From: Mycolicibacterium peregrinum
GTDB taxonomy: Bacteria; Actinomycetota; Actinomycetes; Mycobacteriales; Mycobacteriaceae
DNA: 64,000 nucleotides
Reading direction: 5' to 3'
Assembly (NCBI RefSeq): GCF_001665785.1
Contig: NZ_LZSO01000001.1
Location: forward strand, 1-64,000
The first letter of the stretch is position 1, and each line of letters opens with the position of its first letter. Under the pieces are notes generated by a model. The model ran no database searches. It was not told the DNA's origin and saw only the letters and a list, made by a program, of their open reading frames with translations. A program made the position numbers and the translations under genes. Of this stretch, positions 39,101-51,618 are shown in pieces.

Positions 39101-42100
39101 CACGCCCAGCGGGAGCAGCAACCCGCCCGGGTCCTCGCCTTCGGCGTACGCCGCCACCGACTGGAAGCACACGTCGAGCAAGGCCGGGTGGATCTGGTAG
39201 GCGCCCTGCTGCGACCGGATTGCACTGGGGAGTGCCACCTCGGCCAGCACACTGGTGACGGGACCGTCGGCGGTGAATGCCGCCGCCAGGCCGGAGAACG
39301 CCGGCCCGTACTGAATACCTTTGTCTCCGAACCATTTACGCAGTGCGTCGCCCTCGACACGGCGAGGGTGGGCCGCCTTGAGTGCGGTCAGATCGAGTCG
39401 GGTCGGCGCCTCTGAGGGCTCCGCCTCGACGATCATCGCCGCGGCACGCCGGATCTGTTCGCCATCCCCGGCTGTCTCGACCAGGAACTGCACTGCCCCG
39501 TCGGGGGTCACCTTCGCCTCGGCCGAGACCACGGTCTCGGCATCGAGCAGCAACATCTGTTCGAAGGTGATGTCGCGTACCTCGCAGGCATCGCCCAACA
39601 GCGAGCGACCGGCGACCAACGCCATCTCGCAGTACGCGGCGCCCGGAAGCGCGGCCACGTTGTGGACCTGATGGTCGGCCAGCCACGGCTGGGCCTCGAC
39701 CCCGACGTCGGCCTGCCAGACATGACGCTCGGGATCCTCGGGAAGTACCACATGCGCGCCCAACAGCGGATGGACGCTGAGCAGATGTCCGCCGCCCGGA
39801 ACATGCTCGCGAGTATCCCGGCTGACGGTCAGGGGCAGACGGGTCCAGGTGGGCAGGGGTGCGTCAGCGAGGGTGCCCGCCGGGTACAGCGTCCCGAAGT
39901 CGACTGCGGCGCCCGCGCTGTGCAGGTCACCGACGTACTGCAGCAGACCGGTGGGCATCTCGGTCTCGCGCCGCATGCTCGGCAGTGCCGCGATGTTGAT
40001 GTCCAGGCTGCGGGCGACCTGCTGGGCCGGGTGAACCAGCAGCGGGTGCGGAGAAAGCTCACCGAATACGCGGTAACCGTCCTCGAGGGCGGCCTGCACC
40101 GCAGCCGAGAACCGCACGGCGTGGCGGAGATTGTCGACCCAGTAGTCGGCATCGGTGTAGGGCTCGTCGCGGGGGTCATACGACGTCGACGAGTAGTACG
40201 GAACCGTCGGCGTGAGCGGGGTCAGGTCGCTGAGCACCTCGGCGAGTTCGTCGAGGATCGGATCGACCTGCGGCGAATGCGACGCGACGTCGACCGCGAC
40301 CTCGCGGGCCATGATGTCCCGCTGTTCCCAGTCGGCGACGAGTTCCCGGATGCGTTCGGTGGTTCCGCCGACGACGGTGGACTTCGGCGAGGCGATCACC
40401 GAGATCACCACGTCCGTGATGCCTCGGGCGGCGAGCTCGGACAGCACATGTTGCGCCGGCAGTTCGACCGAGGCCATGGCGCCCGACCCCGAGATCCGGG
40501 TCATCAGGGCCGACCGCCGGCAGATCACCCGCACGGCGTCCTGCAGCGACAACGCCCCCGCAACCACGGCTGCCGCGGCCTCGCCCATCGAGTGGCCGAT
40601 CACCGCTCCGGGCTGCACTCCCCTGGACTTCAGGGCGGCAGCGAGCGCGACCTGCATCGCGAATATCGTCGGCTGCACCCGGTTGATGCCCTGGACCGGC
40701 TCCGAATCCGAAATTGCCTCGGTCACAGAGAAACCCGACTCTGCGGCGATGAGGGGTTCCAGTTCGGCGATGGCCGCCGCGAAGGCAGGCTCGGTGGCAA
40801 GAAGTTGCGCACCCATCCCCGCCCACTGCGAACCCTGGCCGGAGAACAACCACACCGGTCCGCGCTCGCCGGTTCCGACGGCCGGCTCATAGACGGCGTC
40901 GCCCTCGGCGACCTCCCGCAGCGCTGCACCGAGTTCCTCTGCGGTCGCCGCCGTCACCGTCGTGCGGAACGGCCGGTGAGCGCGGCGCCTCGTCAGCGTG
41001 TAGGCCAGATCCGGCAGGGGCTGGTCACCGGCCTCGTGGATCAGCCAGTTGGCCAGCCGGCCGGCGGTCCGCCGCAGCTCGTCGGCCGAGGTGGACGACA
41101 CCGGGAACATCATCGGCTCGCCATCAGCGCCCGGCGCATCTGCGGGCTCGGGGCCGGCGGCGGGGGCCTGCTCGAGCACCGCGTGCACATTGGTACCGGA
41201 CAACCCGTAGGACGACACGGCCGCGCGCCGCGGGTGTTCCCCGGCGACCGGCCACGGCGTCAGTTCGGTCGGGACGGTCAGCGAGCTGTTGAGCCGGGCC
41301 ATCGCCTCGGGCAACTCGGTGAAATGCAGGTTGGCCGGAACGGCGCCGTGCTGCAAGGCGAGTACTGCCTTGATCAGACCGATCGCTCCGGACGCCGACT
41401 GGGCGTGCCCCATGTTGGTCTTCACCGACCCGAGGGCGCACGGGCCGTCGGTGCCGTACACGGCGGCCAAACTGGCGTACTCGATGGGGTCGCCGACCGG
41501 CGTTCCGGTTCCGTGGGCCTCGATCATGCCGACGGTCACCGGATCGACCGCTCCGGCGGCCAGCGCCGCGCGGTAGACCGCGCTCTGCGACTCCTCCGAC
41601 GGGGTCGCGATGTTGATCGTGTGGCCGTCCTGGTTGGCCGCCGTACCGCGGATCACGGCGAGCACCCGGTCACCGTCACGCTCGGCATCCGCAAGACGCT
41701 TCAACAGCACCATGGCGACGCCCTCGCCCGAGACGAACCCGTCGGCGCCGACGTCGAACGCGTGGCAGCGGCCGGTGGGCGACAGCATTCCCTGCGCCGA
41801 GCCCGCCACCATCTTCTTCGGATCCAGCAGGAGTGAGGCGCCGCCGGCCAGGGCCAGGTCGCTCTCCGATTCGTGCAGGCTCCGGCAGGCCATGTGGATG
41901 GCCAGTAGGCCCGATGAGCAGGCCGAGTCGACCGTCAGCGCGGGTCCGTGTACGCCCAGTGCGTACGCGACACGGCCCGACGCCAGGCTGAAGTTCGTTC
42001 CGGCGAAGCCGTAGGCGCCGTCGAGCGCATCTGCCTCCGCAGCGACCATCTGGTAGTCGTTGTGCGTCATACCGAGGAAGACGCCGGTCAACGAACCGGC

Positions 42101-42451
42101 GATGTCGCCGGGAGCCCGTCCGGCGTGCTCGAGGGCCTCCCATGACGTCTCGAGCAGGAGTCGGTGCTGCGGGTCGATGGACGGTGCCTCACGTTCCCCG
42201 TAACCGAAGAAGTCCGCGTCGAATCCTGAAACGTCGTCGAGGAACGCACCCCACTTGGACACCGAACGACCAGGCACTCCGGGCTCCGGGTCGTAGTACT
42301 CGTCAGCGTCCCAGCGATCCAGCGGGACCTTGGTGACGAGGTCGTCTCGCCGCAGAAGTGCCTGCCAGAACGCGGCCGGTGAGTCGATCCCTCCGGGCAG
42401 ACGGCAGCCCATGCCGATCACGGCAATCGGGGTGACTGGTGTCTCGGCCAA
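36173..42451 (-). CDS. Iterative type I PKS (KS-AT-DH-ER-KR-ACP), mycocerosic/phthioceranic type
   Basis: 2092 residues, one complete reducing module. KS: Cys178 in VDSACSSG, with [12 protein letters not shown] and [23 protein letters not shown] with Ser621. DH: His927 in [21 protein letters not shown] loop [11 protein letters not shown], about residues 1430-1740. [23 protein letters not shown]: Ser2043 in [10 protein letters not shown]. No thioesterase is present. Domain order and size match Pks2/Pks5/MAS-like enzymes, which elongate acyl chains with methylmalonyl-CoA to give methyl-branched products; the AT specificity is inferred. TTG start at 42451, six bases after AGGTGAG. First gene of the pks-papA-fadD-gap-PE operon. 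Confidence 0.95.
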   Translation of the reverse strand: MAETPVTPIAVIGMGCRLPGGIDSPAAFWQALLRRDDLVTKVPLDRWDADEYYDPEPGVPGRSVSKWGAFLDDVSGFDADFFGYGEREAPSIDPQHRLLLETSWEALEHAGRAPGDIAGSLTGVFLGMTHNDYQMVAAEADALDGAYGFAGTNFSLASGRVAYALGVHGPALTVDSACSSGLLAIHMACRSLHESESDLALAGGASLLLDPKKMVAGSAQGMLSPTGRCHAFDVGADGFVSGEGVAMVLLKRLADAERDGDRVLAVIRGTAANQDGHTINIATPSEESQSAVYRAALAAGAVDPVTVGMIEAHGTGTPVGDPIEYASLAAVYGTDGPCALGSVKTNMGHAQSASGAIGLIKAVLALQHGAVPANLHFTELPEAMARLNSSLTVPTELTPWPVAGEHPRRAAVSSYGLSGTNVHAVLEQAPAAGPEPADAPGADGEPMMFPVSSTSADELRRTAGRLANWLIHEAGDQPLPDLAYTLTRRRAHRPFRTTVTAATAEELGAALREVAEGDAVYEPAVGTGERGPVWLFSGQGSQWAGMGAQLLATEPAFAAAIAELEPLIAAESGFSVTEAISDSEPVQGINRVQPTIFAMQVALAAALKSRGVQPGAVIGHSMGEAAAAVVAGALSLQDAVRVICRRSALMTRISGSGAMASVELPAQHVLSELAARGITDVVISVIASPKSTVVGGTTERIRELVADWEQRDIMAREVAVDVASHSPQVDPILDELAEVLSDLTPLTPTVPYYSSTSYDPRDEPYTDADYWVDNLRHAVRFSAAVQAALEDGYRVFGELSPHPLLVHPAQQVARSLDINIAALPSMRRETEMPTGLLQYVGDLHSAGAAVDFGTLYPAGTLADAPLPTWTRLPLTVSRDTREHVPGGGHLLSVHPLLGAHVVLPEDPERHVWQADVGVEAQPWLADHQVHNVAALPGAAYCEMALVAGRSLLGDACEVRDITFEQMLLLDAETVVSAEAKVTPDGAVQFLVETAGDGEQIRRAAAMIVEAEPSEAPTRLDLTALKAAHPRRVEGDALRKWFGDKGIQYGPAFSGLAAAFTADGPVTSVLAEVALPSAIRSQQGAYQIHPALLDVCFQSVAAYAEGEDPGGLLLPLGVRSLRASGSTRSAHYCLLQVTNADATSVEADLDLLDEDGEVLLTVRGLRLGTGMTESGQRERIFNERLLAVEWHEQELPETRTSGTGKWLLITSDGSDLLTTELADALEPDLGDVSTVVWPEGANQTGNAESLRKHLGAETYSDVVLVLAGAAATGDRESASRGLGLVQRVVHIVRELIESDDQAPRLHLITRGAQSVLPGDALNLDQIGLRGLVRVIGNEQPQLHATQIDVDEHTDPKDVARQLLAGSPEDETAWRDGRWYTARLGASPLAADERLSTTVDLSTDAVRLSIRTPGDFGSLELTTFERPAPERGCIEVRVSASSLNFVDVLAASGRHPGLAEQSAAPGRDFAGVVTAVGPDVTDHKVGDRVAGVAATGCWGTFVTCASDLAVALPDELAMDSAAAVPTAHATAWYALRELARISAQDKVLIHSATGGLGLAAIAVARECGAEVFATAGSPERRQLLRDMGIKYVYDSRTLSFADEIRRDTNGYGVDVVLNSLTGSGQRAGLELLAFGGRFVETGVADLRGDATLTPAMIREGLSFHAVDLSSLSQRRPDVVRRLLQTVFGKLAEGALPLPEISTYPLTAWAGAMELMDAAGHTGKLVVKIPESGSDTAVVPPEHAPVFRADGAYVITGGLGGLGRFLAEKMASAGCGRIVLNARSQPSAEALVELDRIRGLGTEVEVVTGDIADPATAAALVSAATATGLALRGVLHAAAVVEDATLTNITDDLVARDWTPKAVGAWNLHEATRSESLDWFCCFSSAAALVGSPGQGAYAAANSWLDGFTQWRRNAGLPSSAIAWGAWTEIGKGAGFAEASDSAIAPDEGAHAFETMLRHNRGYAGYTPIVGVSWLADFAKRVPFAESFRPASSGDSDASGFLTELYGSPQDEWPSRLRRLVSDQISVLLRRSIDPDRPLAEYGIDSLGNLEVRTRIETETGVRISPADITTVRGLADKLCEKLVANADTELTPTA

Positions 42452-43272
42452 GTTGGCTCACCTTTCTCGATGCGATCGATCAGCAAACGTCGATCAACAT
42501 ACTTAGAACGCGGAAAAGAATGTGCGCTACGTCGCCCACGACGCACCGTACCGAATCCCCGTATCCGGTACGAGCCGTTGCCAACGCGGCTCCGTAGCGT
42601 AGCGCGTGGACCAAGTACATGTTGGAAACACCCGATCGCAAAAATGCTCAGACGTTCGCTGCACCGACCAATTTTGAGAAATGGCAGCACCGGCCAATTT
42701 CATCAGCGAGGTACCCGACTCGGATCGGCAGCACCCGCCCTGAATCACCAATACCCCTGCGCACCAACACTATTTACTTCTCGACACCGCACCGCCACGG
42801 CGCGGGGGAAATTATCCCGCTAACTAACCACGAGCCACCTTAAGGCGCGAGGGCACGCTTTCACAGGTTGTCCATAGTCGGAAAAGGGTGTTTGACTCAC
42901 CACTCACAGTTAATTCATAGGTCGACCGCCAATAGTTAGCTGGCAACCGTCACGCAAACTGCGAGATCCGTAGTTGAACCGAATTCACGTTCCATGCGAC
43001 AGGTGCGCGAAAATGGTACGAATGTGTACCCATCTTACGCATCAGCTAATGGCGATCATTGACTACGCAACGTCGCAACCAGCATGGATCGCCGCGGACG
43101 GGGAAACTGTCGCAACACAGGAGACGGAGGCGTACCAAATTTCGGCGCCAGGACAGGCCGACTGAGATTCAGCCCACGCCGTAGGCGAATGCGTGACAGA
43201 AACCACAATGTGTCTACTGAGGCAAATCTGCCGAGGTTAACGGTGGACATGCGCTGCAACGACGGGAATGGC

Positions 43273-43288
43273 GTCCCACATATGGGAC
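43273..43288. promoter_or_regulatory. Palindrome GTCCCA-N4-TGGGAC
   Basis: Perfect six-base arms around CATA. It lies five bases from a second palindrome with Crp-like sequence, so the two may form a composite regulatory site. The binding protein is unknown. Confidence 0.4.
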
Positions 43289-43292
43289 ATAG

Positions 43293-43308
43293 TGTGATGT
43301 ATATCACT
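43293..43308. promoter_or_regulatory. Crp-like binding site
   Basis: TGTGA-N6-TCACT differs at one position from the TGTGA-N6-TCACA consensus used by Crp-type regulators, including mycobacterial Crp. It is far (~840 bp) from the pks start and closer to the lipL 3' end, so its target is uncertain. Confidence 0.45.
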
Positions 43309-43364
43309 GCAGGTAGAAGCGGTACGCCGCCGTTCCTGTCCCGCGCTCAACCCTCCGCAACGAA

Positions 43365-43400
43365 CGGAGCCGACCTGCTGGTTGCAACAGGTCGGCTCCG
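43365..43400 (-). terminator. Strong hairpin terminator after lipL
   Basis: CGGAGCCGACCTG (43365-43377) pairs perfectly over 13 bp with CAGGTCGGCTCCG (43388-43400) around a 10-base loop. It lies 12 bases beyond the lipL stop. No U-tract follows. A stem this long between genes is a good terminator candidate, and it insulates the upstream pks region. Confidence 0.8.
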
Positions 43401-43412
43401 GTGTCGGGTGAA

Positions 43413-44678
43413 CTATCCCGCGACGGGTTTGGACAACTCGTACGGGGCCGCACCGAGGTTCGGCACCGCCTCGAATCCCCGCTCGCGGGCACGGGCCACG
43501 TCCTTGCGAATCAGAGCATTCAGACCGACGAAGGCCGCCATGTCCAACACCATCGGAGTCAGCAGACGGTTGTGCACAAACCCGATCGCCAGCCCGCTGG
43601 CCGGGTCCGCCCAGCCGACCGACCCGCCGAGGCCGACATGACCGAATCCGGGCATGATTCCGAACGGCACCGCGTGATAACCGAGATGGAAGCCGAGCGG
43701 CACCCCGAGATTGCGGTCCGGGCGTAGGCCGGGCGGACCGGCCAAACCACCAACGATGCGCTCGGACAGGTAGTCCGCGCCCCCGAAGCGGCCGTAGTTG
43801 GCGATCGCACCGTACATTCTGGCCAGGCCGCGGGCCGTGGCGACACCGTTGACGGCGGGTGCCTCGGCGTCCAGAAACGGGGTGTCCCCCTGAACGAGGG
43901 ACATCACGCCGGGGAAGTACATGGAACCGAATGCGCCAGAGAAGTTCAGCGCCGCGATCCGCGGCGCCATGAAGTCGAAGACCTGGTTCGGCCAACGTCG
44001 TTGCGGAACCAGAATCTGTGCGGCCCGGGTCGGGGCGTCGGCCGGCGGACGCCCCAGGTGCAGGCCATCGGTACCCAAAGGCTCTGCCAACTCGATCCGG
44101 AACAGGTCGCGCATGCTCTGCCCGGTCACCGCGCGGGCCAGACCCGACAACAGCCAGCCGTAGGTGAGCGCGTGATAGGCGGGCTTGCCGAACAGAAGTG
44201 AGTTCACCGGCGCCGCCGCGACCCGGCCTTCCATCACCCGGTGATCCAGCAGATCGGCTTTGCTGACGCCGTTGAGCTGAGACAGCCCCGCCTCGTGCGC
44301 CATCACCTGTCGCACCGTGACCGCGGATTTGCCATTGGTCCCAAATTCAGGCCAATATTCGCTCACCGGGCGGGCATAGTCGATCAGCCCACGATCGACG
44401 AGGCGATGGATGACCGTCGAGGCCATGCCCTTCGTCGCGGAGAACACCATCGCACCCGTGTCGGCCGTCCAATGCTGGGTGCCGTCTCGGTCGGAGTAGC
44501 CAGTCCAGACGTCGACCACCGGTTGACCGTCTTGGAGAATCACCAGTGCCCCGCCACCGTACTTCCGGCCTGGGAACAACTTCGAGAACCCGCGGACCGT
44601 GCAGGAGAAGTTCCTGTCCGCCGCGCCTTGGACGCCGTGTGGAAGCGCCTCGTCGCGCTCCCGGTTGTGATCGGTCAC
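43413..44678 (-). CDS. lipL: Serine hydrolase / esterase, beta-lactamase family (LipL-like)
   Basis: 421 residues from GTG 44678; a GTG at 44714 would add 12 residues. The class-C beta-lactamase-like nucleophile motif is SxxK in VFSATKGMAS; a tyrosine motif (YGWLLSGL) and HVGLGGSVGWADP follow as in EstB-type esterases. No signal peptide is visible. LipL of M. tuberculosis (Rv1497, next to meaB as here) is a cell-surface-associated esterase. It probably cleaves short-chain esters. A strong hairpin follows the stop. Confidence 0.87.
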   Translation of the reverse strand: MTDHNRERDEALPHGVQGAADRNFSCTVRGFSKLFPGRKYGGGALVILQDGQPVVDVWTGYSDRDGTQHWTADTGAMVFSATKGMASTVIHRLVDRGLIDYARPVSEYWPEFGTNGKSAVTVRQVMAHEAGLSQLNGVSKADLLDHRVMEGRVAAAPVNSLLFGKPAYHALTYGWLLSGLARAVTGQSMRDLFRIELAEPLGTDGLHLGRPPADAPTRAAQILVPQRRWPNQVFDFMAPRIAALNFSGAFGSMYFPGVMSLVQGDTPFLDAEAPAVNGVATARGLARMYGAIANYGRFGGADYLSERIVGGLAGPPGLRPDRNLGVPLGFHLGYHAVPFGIMPGFGHVGLGGSVGWADPASGLAIGFVHNRLLTPMVLDMAAFVGLNALIRKDVARARERGFEAVPNLGAAPYELSKPVAG

Positions 44679-44753
44679 ACACTTGAATTTACCTGGCCCC
44701 CCGGCAAATTCCACAGGCGTTACCGACCTGTTAGCCGGAGCCCCGCCACCGGG

Positions 44754-45125
44754 TCAGGGACTCGGCTTGTCATCCACCTTGAAGTCGATCTTGACCTTCT
44801 CGGATTCGACGTTCTTGACCGTAGCCGTAACGCCGTACTTGGTGCCGTCCTTGGCTGTCAGCACACAATGCTGGGTCGCTCCCACCTTGCCGACGATGCC
44901 GTCGTCGCAGGTCACAGACTTGGCCTTGCGCTTGGCCGCCGCTTCCAGGTTCTCCTTCGCCATGGTTTGCAGCTTGGACTTGGCCACGGTGGGCGCCGGG
45001 CCGGTCGATCCGCCGCCGCCGCAGCCGGTCAGAACAGCACCGCCGACCATCGCGGCCGCCGCGAGCACATACAGTTTCGCCTTCACGTCCCTCATCTCCG
45101 GGTCAACCCAGCCTTTCACTGTCAT
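44754..45125 (-). CDS. DUF4333-domain lipoprotein
   Basis: 123 residues from ATG 45125, which overlaps the meaB stop (ATGA); an internal ATG at 45095 gives a cleaner signal peptide (MRDVKAKLYVLAAAAM...). The lipobox is VLTGC with Cys35. The mature part (SVTCDDGIVGKVGATQHCVLTAKDGTKYGVTATVK) is the DUF4333 domain, with a conserved cysteine pair, common in mycobacterial lipoproteins. The function is unknown. It is the last gene of the mutA-mutB-meaB unit. Confidence 0.8.
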   Translation of the reverse strand: MTVKGWVDPEMRDVKAKLYVLAAAAMVGGAVLTGCGGGGSTGPAPTVAKSKLQTMAKENLEAAAKRKAKSVTCDDGIVGKVGATQHCVLTAKDGTKYGVTATVKNVESEKVKIDFKVDDKPSP

Positions 45126-46096
45126 CCGGCCGCGTCGAGAATTTCCTGCGCGGCCAGGGCCGGAGTCAGTTCACCCTCGCGCACCCGGCGCTCCACCTCA
45201 TCGCGGATACCGCGGACACCGGGATGTGACATCACGCGATCCAGCACGGTGTCTCTCACCATCGACCAGGTCCAATCCACCTGCTGCGCGCGTCGCCGGG
45301 CCTCGAACTCCCCGGCCTCGGTCAGCACCTGACGATGCTCGAGAACTGTCTCCCAGAGTTCGGTCAGCCCGTGGCCTTCGATCGCACTCATCGTGAGAAC
45401 CGGTGGCCGCCACAATGTTTCACGCGGATAGATGAGGCGGATGGCACCCGTCAGTTCGCGAGCGGCGGCCTTGGCCTCGATCGCGTGCTCGCCGTCGGCC
45501 TTGTTGACGACGATGACGTCGGCCAGCTCCAGCACACCTTTCTTGATGCCCTGCAGCTGGTCACCCGTGCGGGCCAGGGTGAGGAACACGAACGTGTCGA
45601 CCATGTTCGACACGGTGACCTCGGACTGCCCCACCCCCACCGTCTCGACCAGGATGACGTCGTAGCCGGCGGCCTCCAGCAGAACGATGGTCTCGCGGGT
45701 GGCCTTGGCCACCCCACCGAGCGTCCCTGACGTCGGCGACGGCCGGATGTAGGCGTCGGGGTGAACGGCCAGTTTGGCCATCCGGGTCTTGTCACCCAGG
45801 ATCGAGCCACCGGTCCGGGTCGACGACGGATCCACGGCCAGTACCGCCACCCGGTGGCCGGCCTCGATGAGGTACATGCCGAGGGCTTCGATCGTCGTCG
45901 ACTTGCCGACGCCGGGAACGCCGGTGATGCCGATGTGTTGAGCTTTGCCCGCCTCGGGCATCAACTCCAGCAGCAACTGCTGAGCCTGGTCACGATGATC
46001 GGCCCGGGTGGATTCCACCATCGTGATGGCCCGCGCCAGGGCAGCTCGGTCGCCGCCCCGGATGGCCTCCGCCAGTTCCTGCACCGAGAGCGCCAT
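45122..46096 (-). CDS. meaB: Methylmalonyl-CoA mutase-associated GTPase MeaB
   Basis: 324 residues. The G3E-family P-loop is GVPGVGKSTTIEALG; NKADG is the base-specificity motif; VDPSSTRTGGSILGDKTRM carries the switch region. MeaB/ArgK proteins protect methylmalonyl-CoA mutase and gate adenosylcobalamin loading. It lies two bases after mutB in the same operon. In M. tuberculosis a MazEF-type pair separates the two genes; here it is absent. Confidence 0.95.
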   Translation of the reverse strand: MALSVQELAEAIRGGDRAALARAITMVESTRADHRDQAQQLLLELMPEAGKAQHIGITGVPGVGKSTTIEALGMYLIEAGHRVAVLAVDPSSTRTGGSILGDKTRMAKLAVHPDAYIRPSPTSGTLGGVAKATRETIVLLEAAGYDVILVETVGVGQSEVTVSNMVDTFVFLTLARTGDQLQGIKKGVLELADVIVVNKADGEHAIEAKAAARELTGAIRLIYPRETLWRPPVLTMSAIEGHGLTELWETVLEHRQVLTEAGEFEARRRAQQVDWTWSMVRDTVLDRVMSHPGVRGIRDEVERRVREGELTPALAAQEILDAAG

Positions 46097-46098
46097 TG

Positions 46099-48348
<2,250 letters not shown>

Positions 48349-48349
48349 C

Positions 48350-50221
48350 TCAGGCCCCCAGTCCGGTGAGCAGGTTCGACAAAGCTTCGACCGCATCGAT
48401 CTTGGCGGTCAGGTATCCGTCAGGCTTCGAATCAGCCTCGGCGACAGCCTTTTCCGGGCCGGCCAGCAGCACCTGACGCACACCGGCCGCGTGTGCAGCG
48501 GCCACAGCTGCGGAGGCCTCGGCACCGTAGCGGGCGTCGCTGCCACAGAGCACCGCCACCGTCGGGGCACCGGCATCGGCCACCGCCGCGGCAACCGCGG
48601 CCGCCTCTACGGTCCCGGGGTTGATCGCCTCGATTCCGCCGGACGCCAACAGGTTCGACGCGAACGTGGTGCGGATGTTGTGCTCGGCCAGCGGCCCCAG
48701 CGGCAGCAACAGAACCTTGGGCCGCGCGCCGGTCGATGCCAGGAATGCATCCGAGCGGTCGCGCAGCGCCTCGAATCCGGCTGCGTACCGCGCGATGGAC
48801 GACGCCGACGATCCCTGCGGGAGCGGCTGTTCGTCGAGATTGGGGAATTCGTTGACACCGGTGATCGCGGTGCGCCGGTGCGCGACATCGTCACTGCGCC
48901 GCGCGGCGACCTCGGCGATCTGGGCCGCGATGTAGTCGCGAGCGGCGACGAACCCGCCCCGCGCCTCGATGTCCTGGAAGTGCGCCCACGCCTGTTCGGC
49001 CAACTGAGCCGTCAGATCTTCGACGAACCAGGAGCCACCGGCCGGATCGAGCACCTGACCGATGTGCGACTCCTCCAACAGCAGCAGCTGGGTGTTGCGG
49101 GCGATGCGCCGCGCGAAGCTCGCCGACGTCCCGTCCAGTCCATCCGGAATCGCCACGTCGAACGGATGCACCTGCACGGTGTCGGCCCCACCGACGCCCG
49201 CCGCGAAGGCGGCCAGGGTGGTGCGCAGCATGTTCACCCACGGGTCGCGCTGGGTCATCATCGGCAACGAACTCACCGCGTGGATTCGGGCCGCGCCGCC
49301 CTCTGCTGCCCCGACCACCTCGGCCACCCGTGCCCAGAGCTGCCTGGCAACGCGCAGCTTGGCGATCGTCATGAACTGGTCGTCGTCGGCCGCATAGCGG
49401 AAGCTGATCTGCCGCAACGCATCCGGCGTCGCCACCCCGCCGTCGCTGAGCAGGCGCAGGTAGGCGACCGCCGCGGCGATCGACCCCGCGAGCTCCCATG
49501 CGGCACTCGAACCGAGGTTGTGGAACGCCGGGCCGTCGACCGTGATCGCCCGCACTCCCCCGGCATACCCGGTGAGCTTGGCGACGGTGGCCGGCAGATC
49601 GGCGCCGTCCGTGGCGGGCCGGCCGGACAGCGGCGCGGTCAGCGGGTCGACACCGAGATCGATCGACAGTCGCGAGCGCTGATCCTCGTCGAGGTTCCCG
49701 AGCAGCGCCAGCACCGCGTCGGCCGCTGCCGCCAGGTCTGCACCGGCGCTTTCGACGCCTTCGAAGATCACCGGCACCAGGTCCAGGAACACGCCGTCGA
49801 GCAGACGGTCAAGCTCACCCAGGGCAATGCCGCCCTCGGCGCCGACCCGCAGAGAGAGCGCGCTCGCCCCCTCCGTCAAGGCCACCAGTACCGCACCGTT
49901 GACGGTGCCGACCGCGGTACCCGCGACAGCCGGGAAGCTCTCGACGACGCGCCAGCCGGACTTCACGTCACGAAGGGCGTCGCCGCCGCGCACGAACGGC
50001 CACTGCCCCGGCAGCGCGGACTCGGGCACTGCATCCAGGCTCGTGTAGAGCGGCCGGATGGCGAAACCTTCGTAGGTCTGCGAATCCAGTAGGCGTTCGG
50101 GCTCGGCCGGTAGATCGGCCACATCCCGTCGACTGCTCTTGGCCAGCACTCCGGCGACTGCCGTCCGCCACTGCTGTCGGTCCGCCTCGACCGCGCTAGT
50201 CCCCTGTAACGACACCCGCAT
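48350..50221 (-). CDS. mutA: Methylmalonyl-CoA mutase small subunit
   Basis: 623 residues. Its barrel is related to MutB ([58 protein letters not shown]). The C-terminal domain lacks the DxHxxG cobalamin motif, as normal for the non-catalytic subunit. ATG 50221 directly abuts AGGAG, giving no spacer; GTG 50215 would have the usual six-base spacing and may be the true start. First gene of mutA-mutB-meaB. Confidence 0.95.
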   Translation of the reverse strand: MRVSLQGTSAVEADRQQWRTAVAGVLAKSSRRDVADLPAEPERLLDSQTYEGFAIRPLYTSLDAVPESALPGQWPFVRGGDALRDVKSGWRVVESFPAVAGTAVGTVNGAVLVALTEGASALSLRVGAEGGIALGELDRLLDGVFLDLVPVIFEGVESAGADLAAAADAVLALLGNLDEDQRSRLSIDLGVDPLTAPLSGRPATDGADLPATVAKLTGYAGGVRAITVDGPAFHNLGSSAAWELAGSIAAAVAYLRLLSDGGVATPDALRQISFRYAADDDQFMTIAKLRVARQLWARVAEVVGAAEGGAARIHAVSSLPMMTQRDPWVNMLRTTLAAFAAGVGGADTVQVHPFDVAIPDGLDGTSASFARRIARNTQLLLLEESHIGQVLDPAGGSWFVEDLTAQLAEQAWAHFQDIEARGGFVAARDYIAAQIAEVAARRSDDVAHRRTAITGVNEFPNLDEQPLPQGSSASSIARYAAGFEALRDRSDAFLASTGARPKVLLLPLGPLAEHNIRTTFASNLLASGGIEAINPGTVEAAAVAAAVADAGAPTVAVLCGSDARYGAEASAAVAAAHAAGVRQVLLAGPEKAVAEADSKPDGYLTAKIDAVEALSNLLTGLGA

Positions 50222-50359
50222 CTCCTGTTATCGCAGCGTGTGACCTACCTACTTGACCCTCAGGCTAAATGATCGCCATCACGGCTCTGACCGCTGGTGG
50301 GCGGACTCGCGGTTACACCCAGCGGTCGTCGGCGCCTGCGGCCCGTACTCTTGGAAGAC

Positions 50360-51115
50360 GTGAAACCCGTCGTCAGGACCCTGCGCATGGTGCGCGCCGC
50401 GGTGATCTCGACGGCTTCCCAACTGCCGCCCCGGCGGATCGTGGGCCTGCTGGCCGGCATTGTGATTCTTGTCGCAGTCGCCGTACTGATTCCGTTGCCG
50501 ACTGCGATGCAGATGCGGGACTGGGCCACCTCCGTGGGTCCCTGGTTCCCGCTGGCTTTCCTCGGTGCGCACATCATCGTCACGGTGTTCCCATTCCCAC
50601 GCACCGCATTCACCCTCGCTGCGGGCCTGCTGTTCGGGCCGGTGCTGGGCGTGGCCATCGCCGTGGTGGCCAGCGCTGTCAGTGCGGTACTCGCACTGTT
50701 CTTGATCCGGGCCGCCGGTTGGCAGCTCAATCGCCTGGTCCCGCACCCCCGGATCGACTCGCTGGACACCCGATTGCGCCGGCGTGGCTGGCCCGTGGTG
50801 CTGTCCATGCGGTTGATCCCGGCGGTGCCGTTCTCGGTGCTGAACTATGCGGCCGGCGCGTCTGCAGTACGCGCCGTCCCCTACACGCTGGCAACGCTGG
50901 TGGGGCTGTTCCCCGGCACGGCGGCCGTCGTCGTCCTTGGCGACGCGTTGACCGGGAACATCAGCCCGGCACTGGTCCTGGTGTCGTTGAGCACCGCCGC
51001 ACTCGGCGTGGCCGGCCTGGTCTACGAATGGCGCCTCCACCACCGCGACCGGGCGCGTCTGCAGGCCGACGCACCGCAAGCGGAGCCCATCGGCCGCACG
51101 CTCTCCGAACCGTGA
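50360..51115 (+). CDS. TVP38/TMEM64 (DedA-like) family membrane protein
   Basis: 251 residues from GTG 50360 with GGAAG upstream. FPFPRTAFTLAAGLLFGPVLGVAIAVVASAVSAVLALFLIRAAGW and MRLIPAVPFSVLNYAAGASAVRAVPYTLATLVGLFPGTAAVVVLGDAL are the SNARE-associated/VTT domain signatures. Such proteins are proposed to scramble or transport lipids. It matches Rv1491c by position next to mutA. Eleven bases separate it from the next gene. Confidence 0.85.
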   Translation: MKPVVRTLRMVRAAVISTASQLPPRRIVGLLAGIVILVAVAVLIPLPTAMQMRDWATSVGPWFPLAFLGAHIIVTVFPFPRTAFTLAAGLLFGPVLGVAIAVVASAVSAVLALFLIRAAGWQLNRLVPHPRIDSLDTRLRRRGWPVVLSMRLIPAVPFSVLNYAAGASAVRAVPYTLATLVGLFPGTAAVVVLGDALTGNISPALVLVSLSTAALGVAGLVYEWRLHHRDRARLQADAPQAEPIGRTLSEP

Positions 51116-51126
51116 GGAGCCAATGT

Positions 51127-51618
51127 ATGGCCGCGCTGCCCGATCTCGGTGCCCGGCTCCTACGCAACCGCCGGCTCGTGCGTGCTCCGATCTGGCTCTA
51201 CCGGATGCGCGCCGGTGCGCTGTTCGGCTCGCGGATGTTGATGCTCGAGCACATCGGTCGCACCTCTGGCGCGCGGCGCTACGTCGTGCTCGAAGTGGTG
51301 GGCCGGCCGAGTCCGGACACCATCGTCGTGGCCTCGGGGTTCGGGGCAAAGGCCCAGTGGTTCCGCAATGTTGTGGCAAATCCTCAGGTCCGGGTGTGGC
51401 TCGGCAGTCACCGTCCGGCCCCCGCGGTCGCGCACGTGCTGGACCAGCCGGCCGTCGACCAGGTGCTGGCCGATTACCGCGCGGAGCATCCGAAGACGTG
51501 GGACCAGTTCAAGCTCGTCCTGGAAGCGACACTGGGCCAACCGATCACCGATACGAACGCACCGCTGCCGATGGTGGAACTGGGGTTGCAGCCCCGCCAC
51601 CGGCAGGCCTCTGGCTAG
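51127..51618 (+). CDS. Nitroreductase/deazaflavin-dependent oxidoreductase family protein
   Basis: 163 residues from ATG 51127, preceded by GGAG. LVRAPIWLYRMRAGALFGSRMLMLEHIGRTSGARRYVVLEVVGR and WFRNVVANPQVRVWLG are the Ddn-like DUF385 signatures (F420-binding split barrel). The substrate is unknown. It is probably co-transcribed with the TVP38 gene. The 3' end overlaps the convergent RES gene by four bases. Confidence 0.83.
   Translation: MAALPDLGARLLRNRRLVRAPIWLYRMRAGALFGSRMLMLEHIGRTSGARRYVVLEVVGRPSPDTIVVASGFGAKAQWFRNVVANPQVRVWLGSHRPAPAVAHVLDQPAVDQVLADYRAEHPKTWDQFKLVLEATLGQPITDTNAPLPMVELGLQPRHRQASG

Larger units (their letters stand above)
42452..43364. other. Long non-coding, relatively AT-rich region upstream of pks
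   Basis: About 0.9 kb with no convincing gene on either strand. Base composition is visibly less GC-rich than the flanks and short frames show no GC3 bias. It must contain the pks operon promoter and leader. At its far end are two compact palindromes (43273-43288 and 43293-43308). A short open frame at 42974-43165 is judged chance. Confidence 0.7.

Noticed and set aside
36854..41836. Two long plus-strand frames opposite pks
   Set aside because: Both are mirror frames of the PKS codons, with no recognisable motif.
36173..42451. Lipooligosaccharide or glycopeptidolipid locus
   Set aside because: No glycosyltransferase, NRPS or sugar-modifying gene occurs within the cluster.
42974..43165. 63-codon plus-strand frame with two CxxC-like cysteines (PCDRCAK) in the pks upstream region
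   Set aside because: No ribosome site, no GC3 bias, no family resemblance; chance frame in non-coding DNA is more likely.
43293..43308. Crp-like site as a lipL promoter element
   Set aside because: lipL is transcribed towards this site from 44678 and ends before it, with a strong terminator between, so it cannot act as its promoter.
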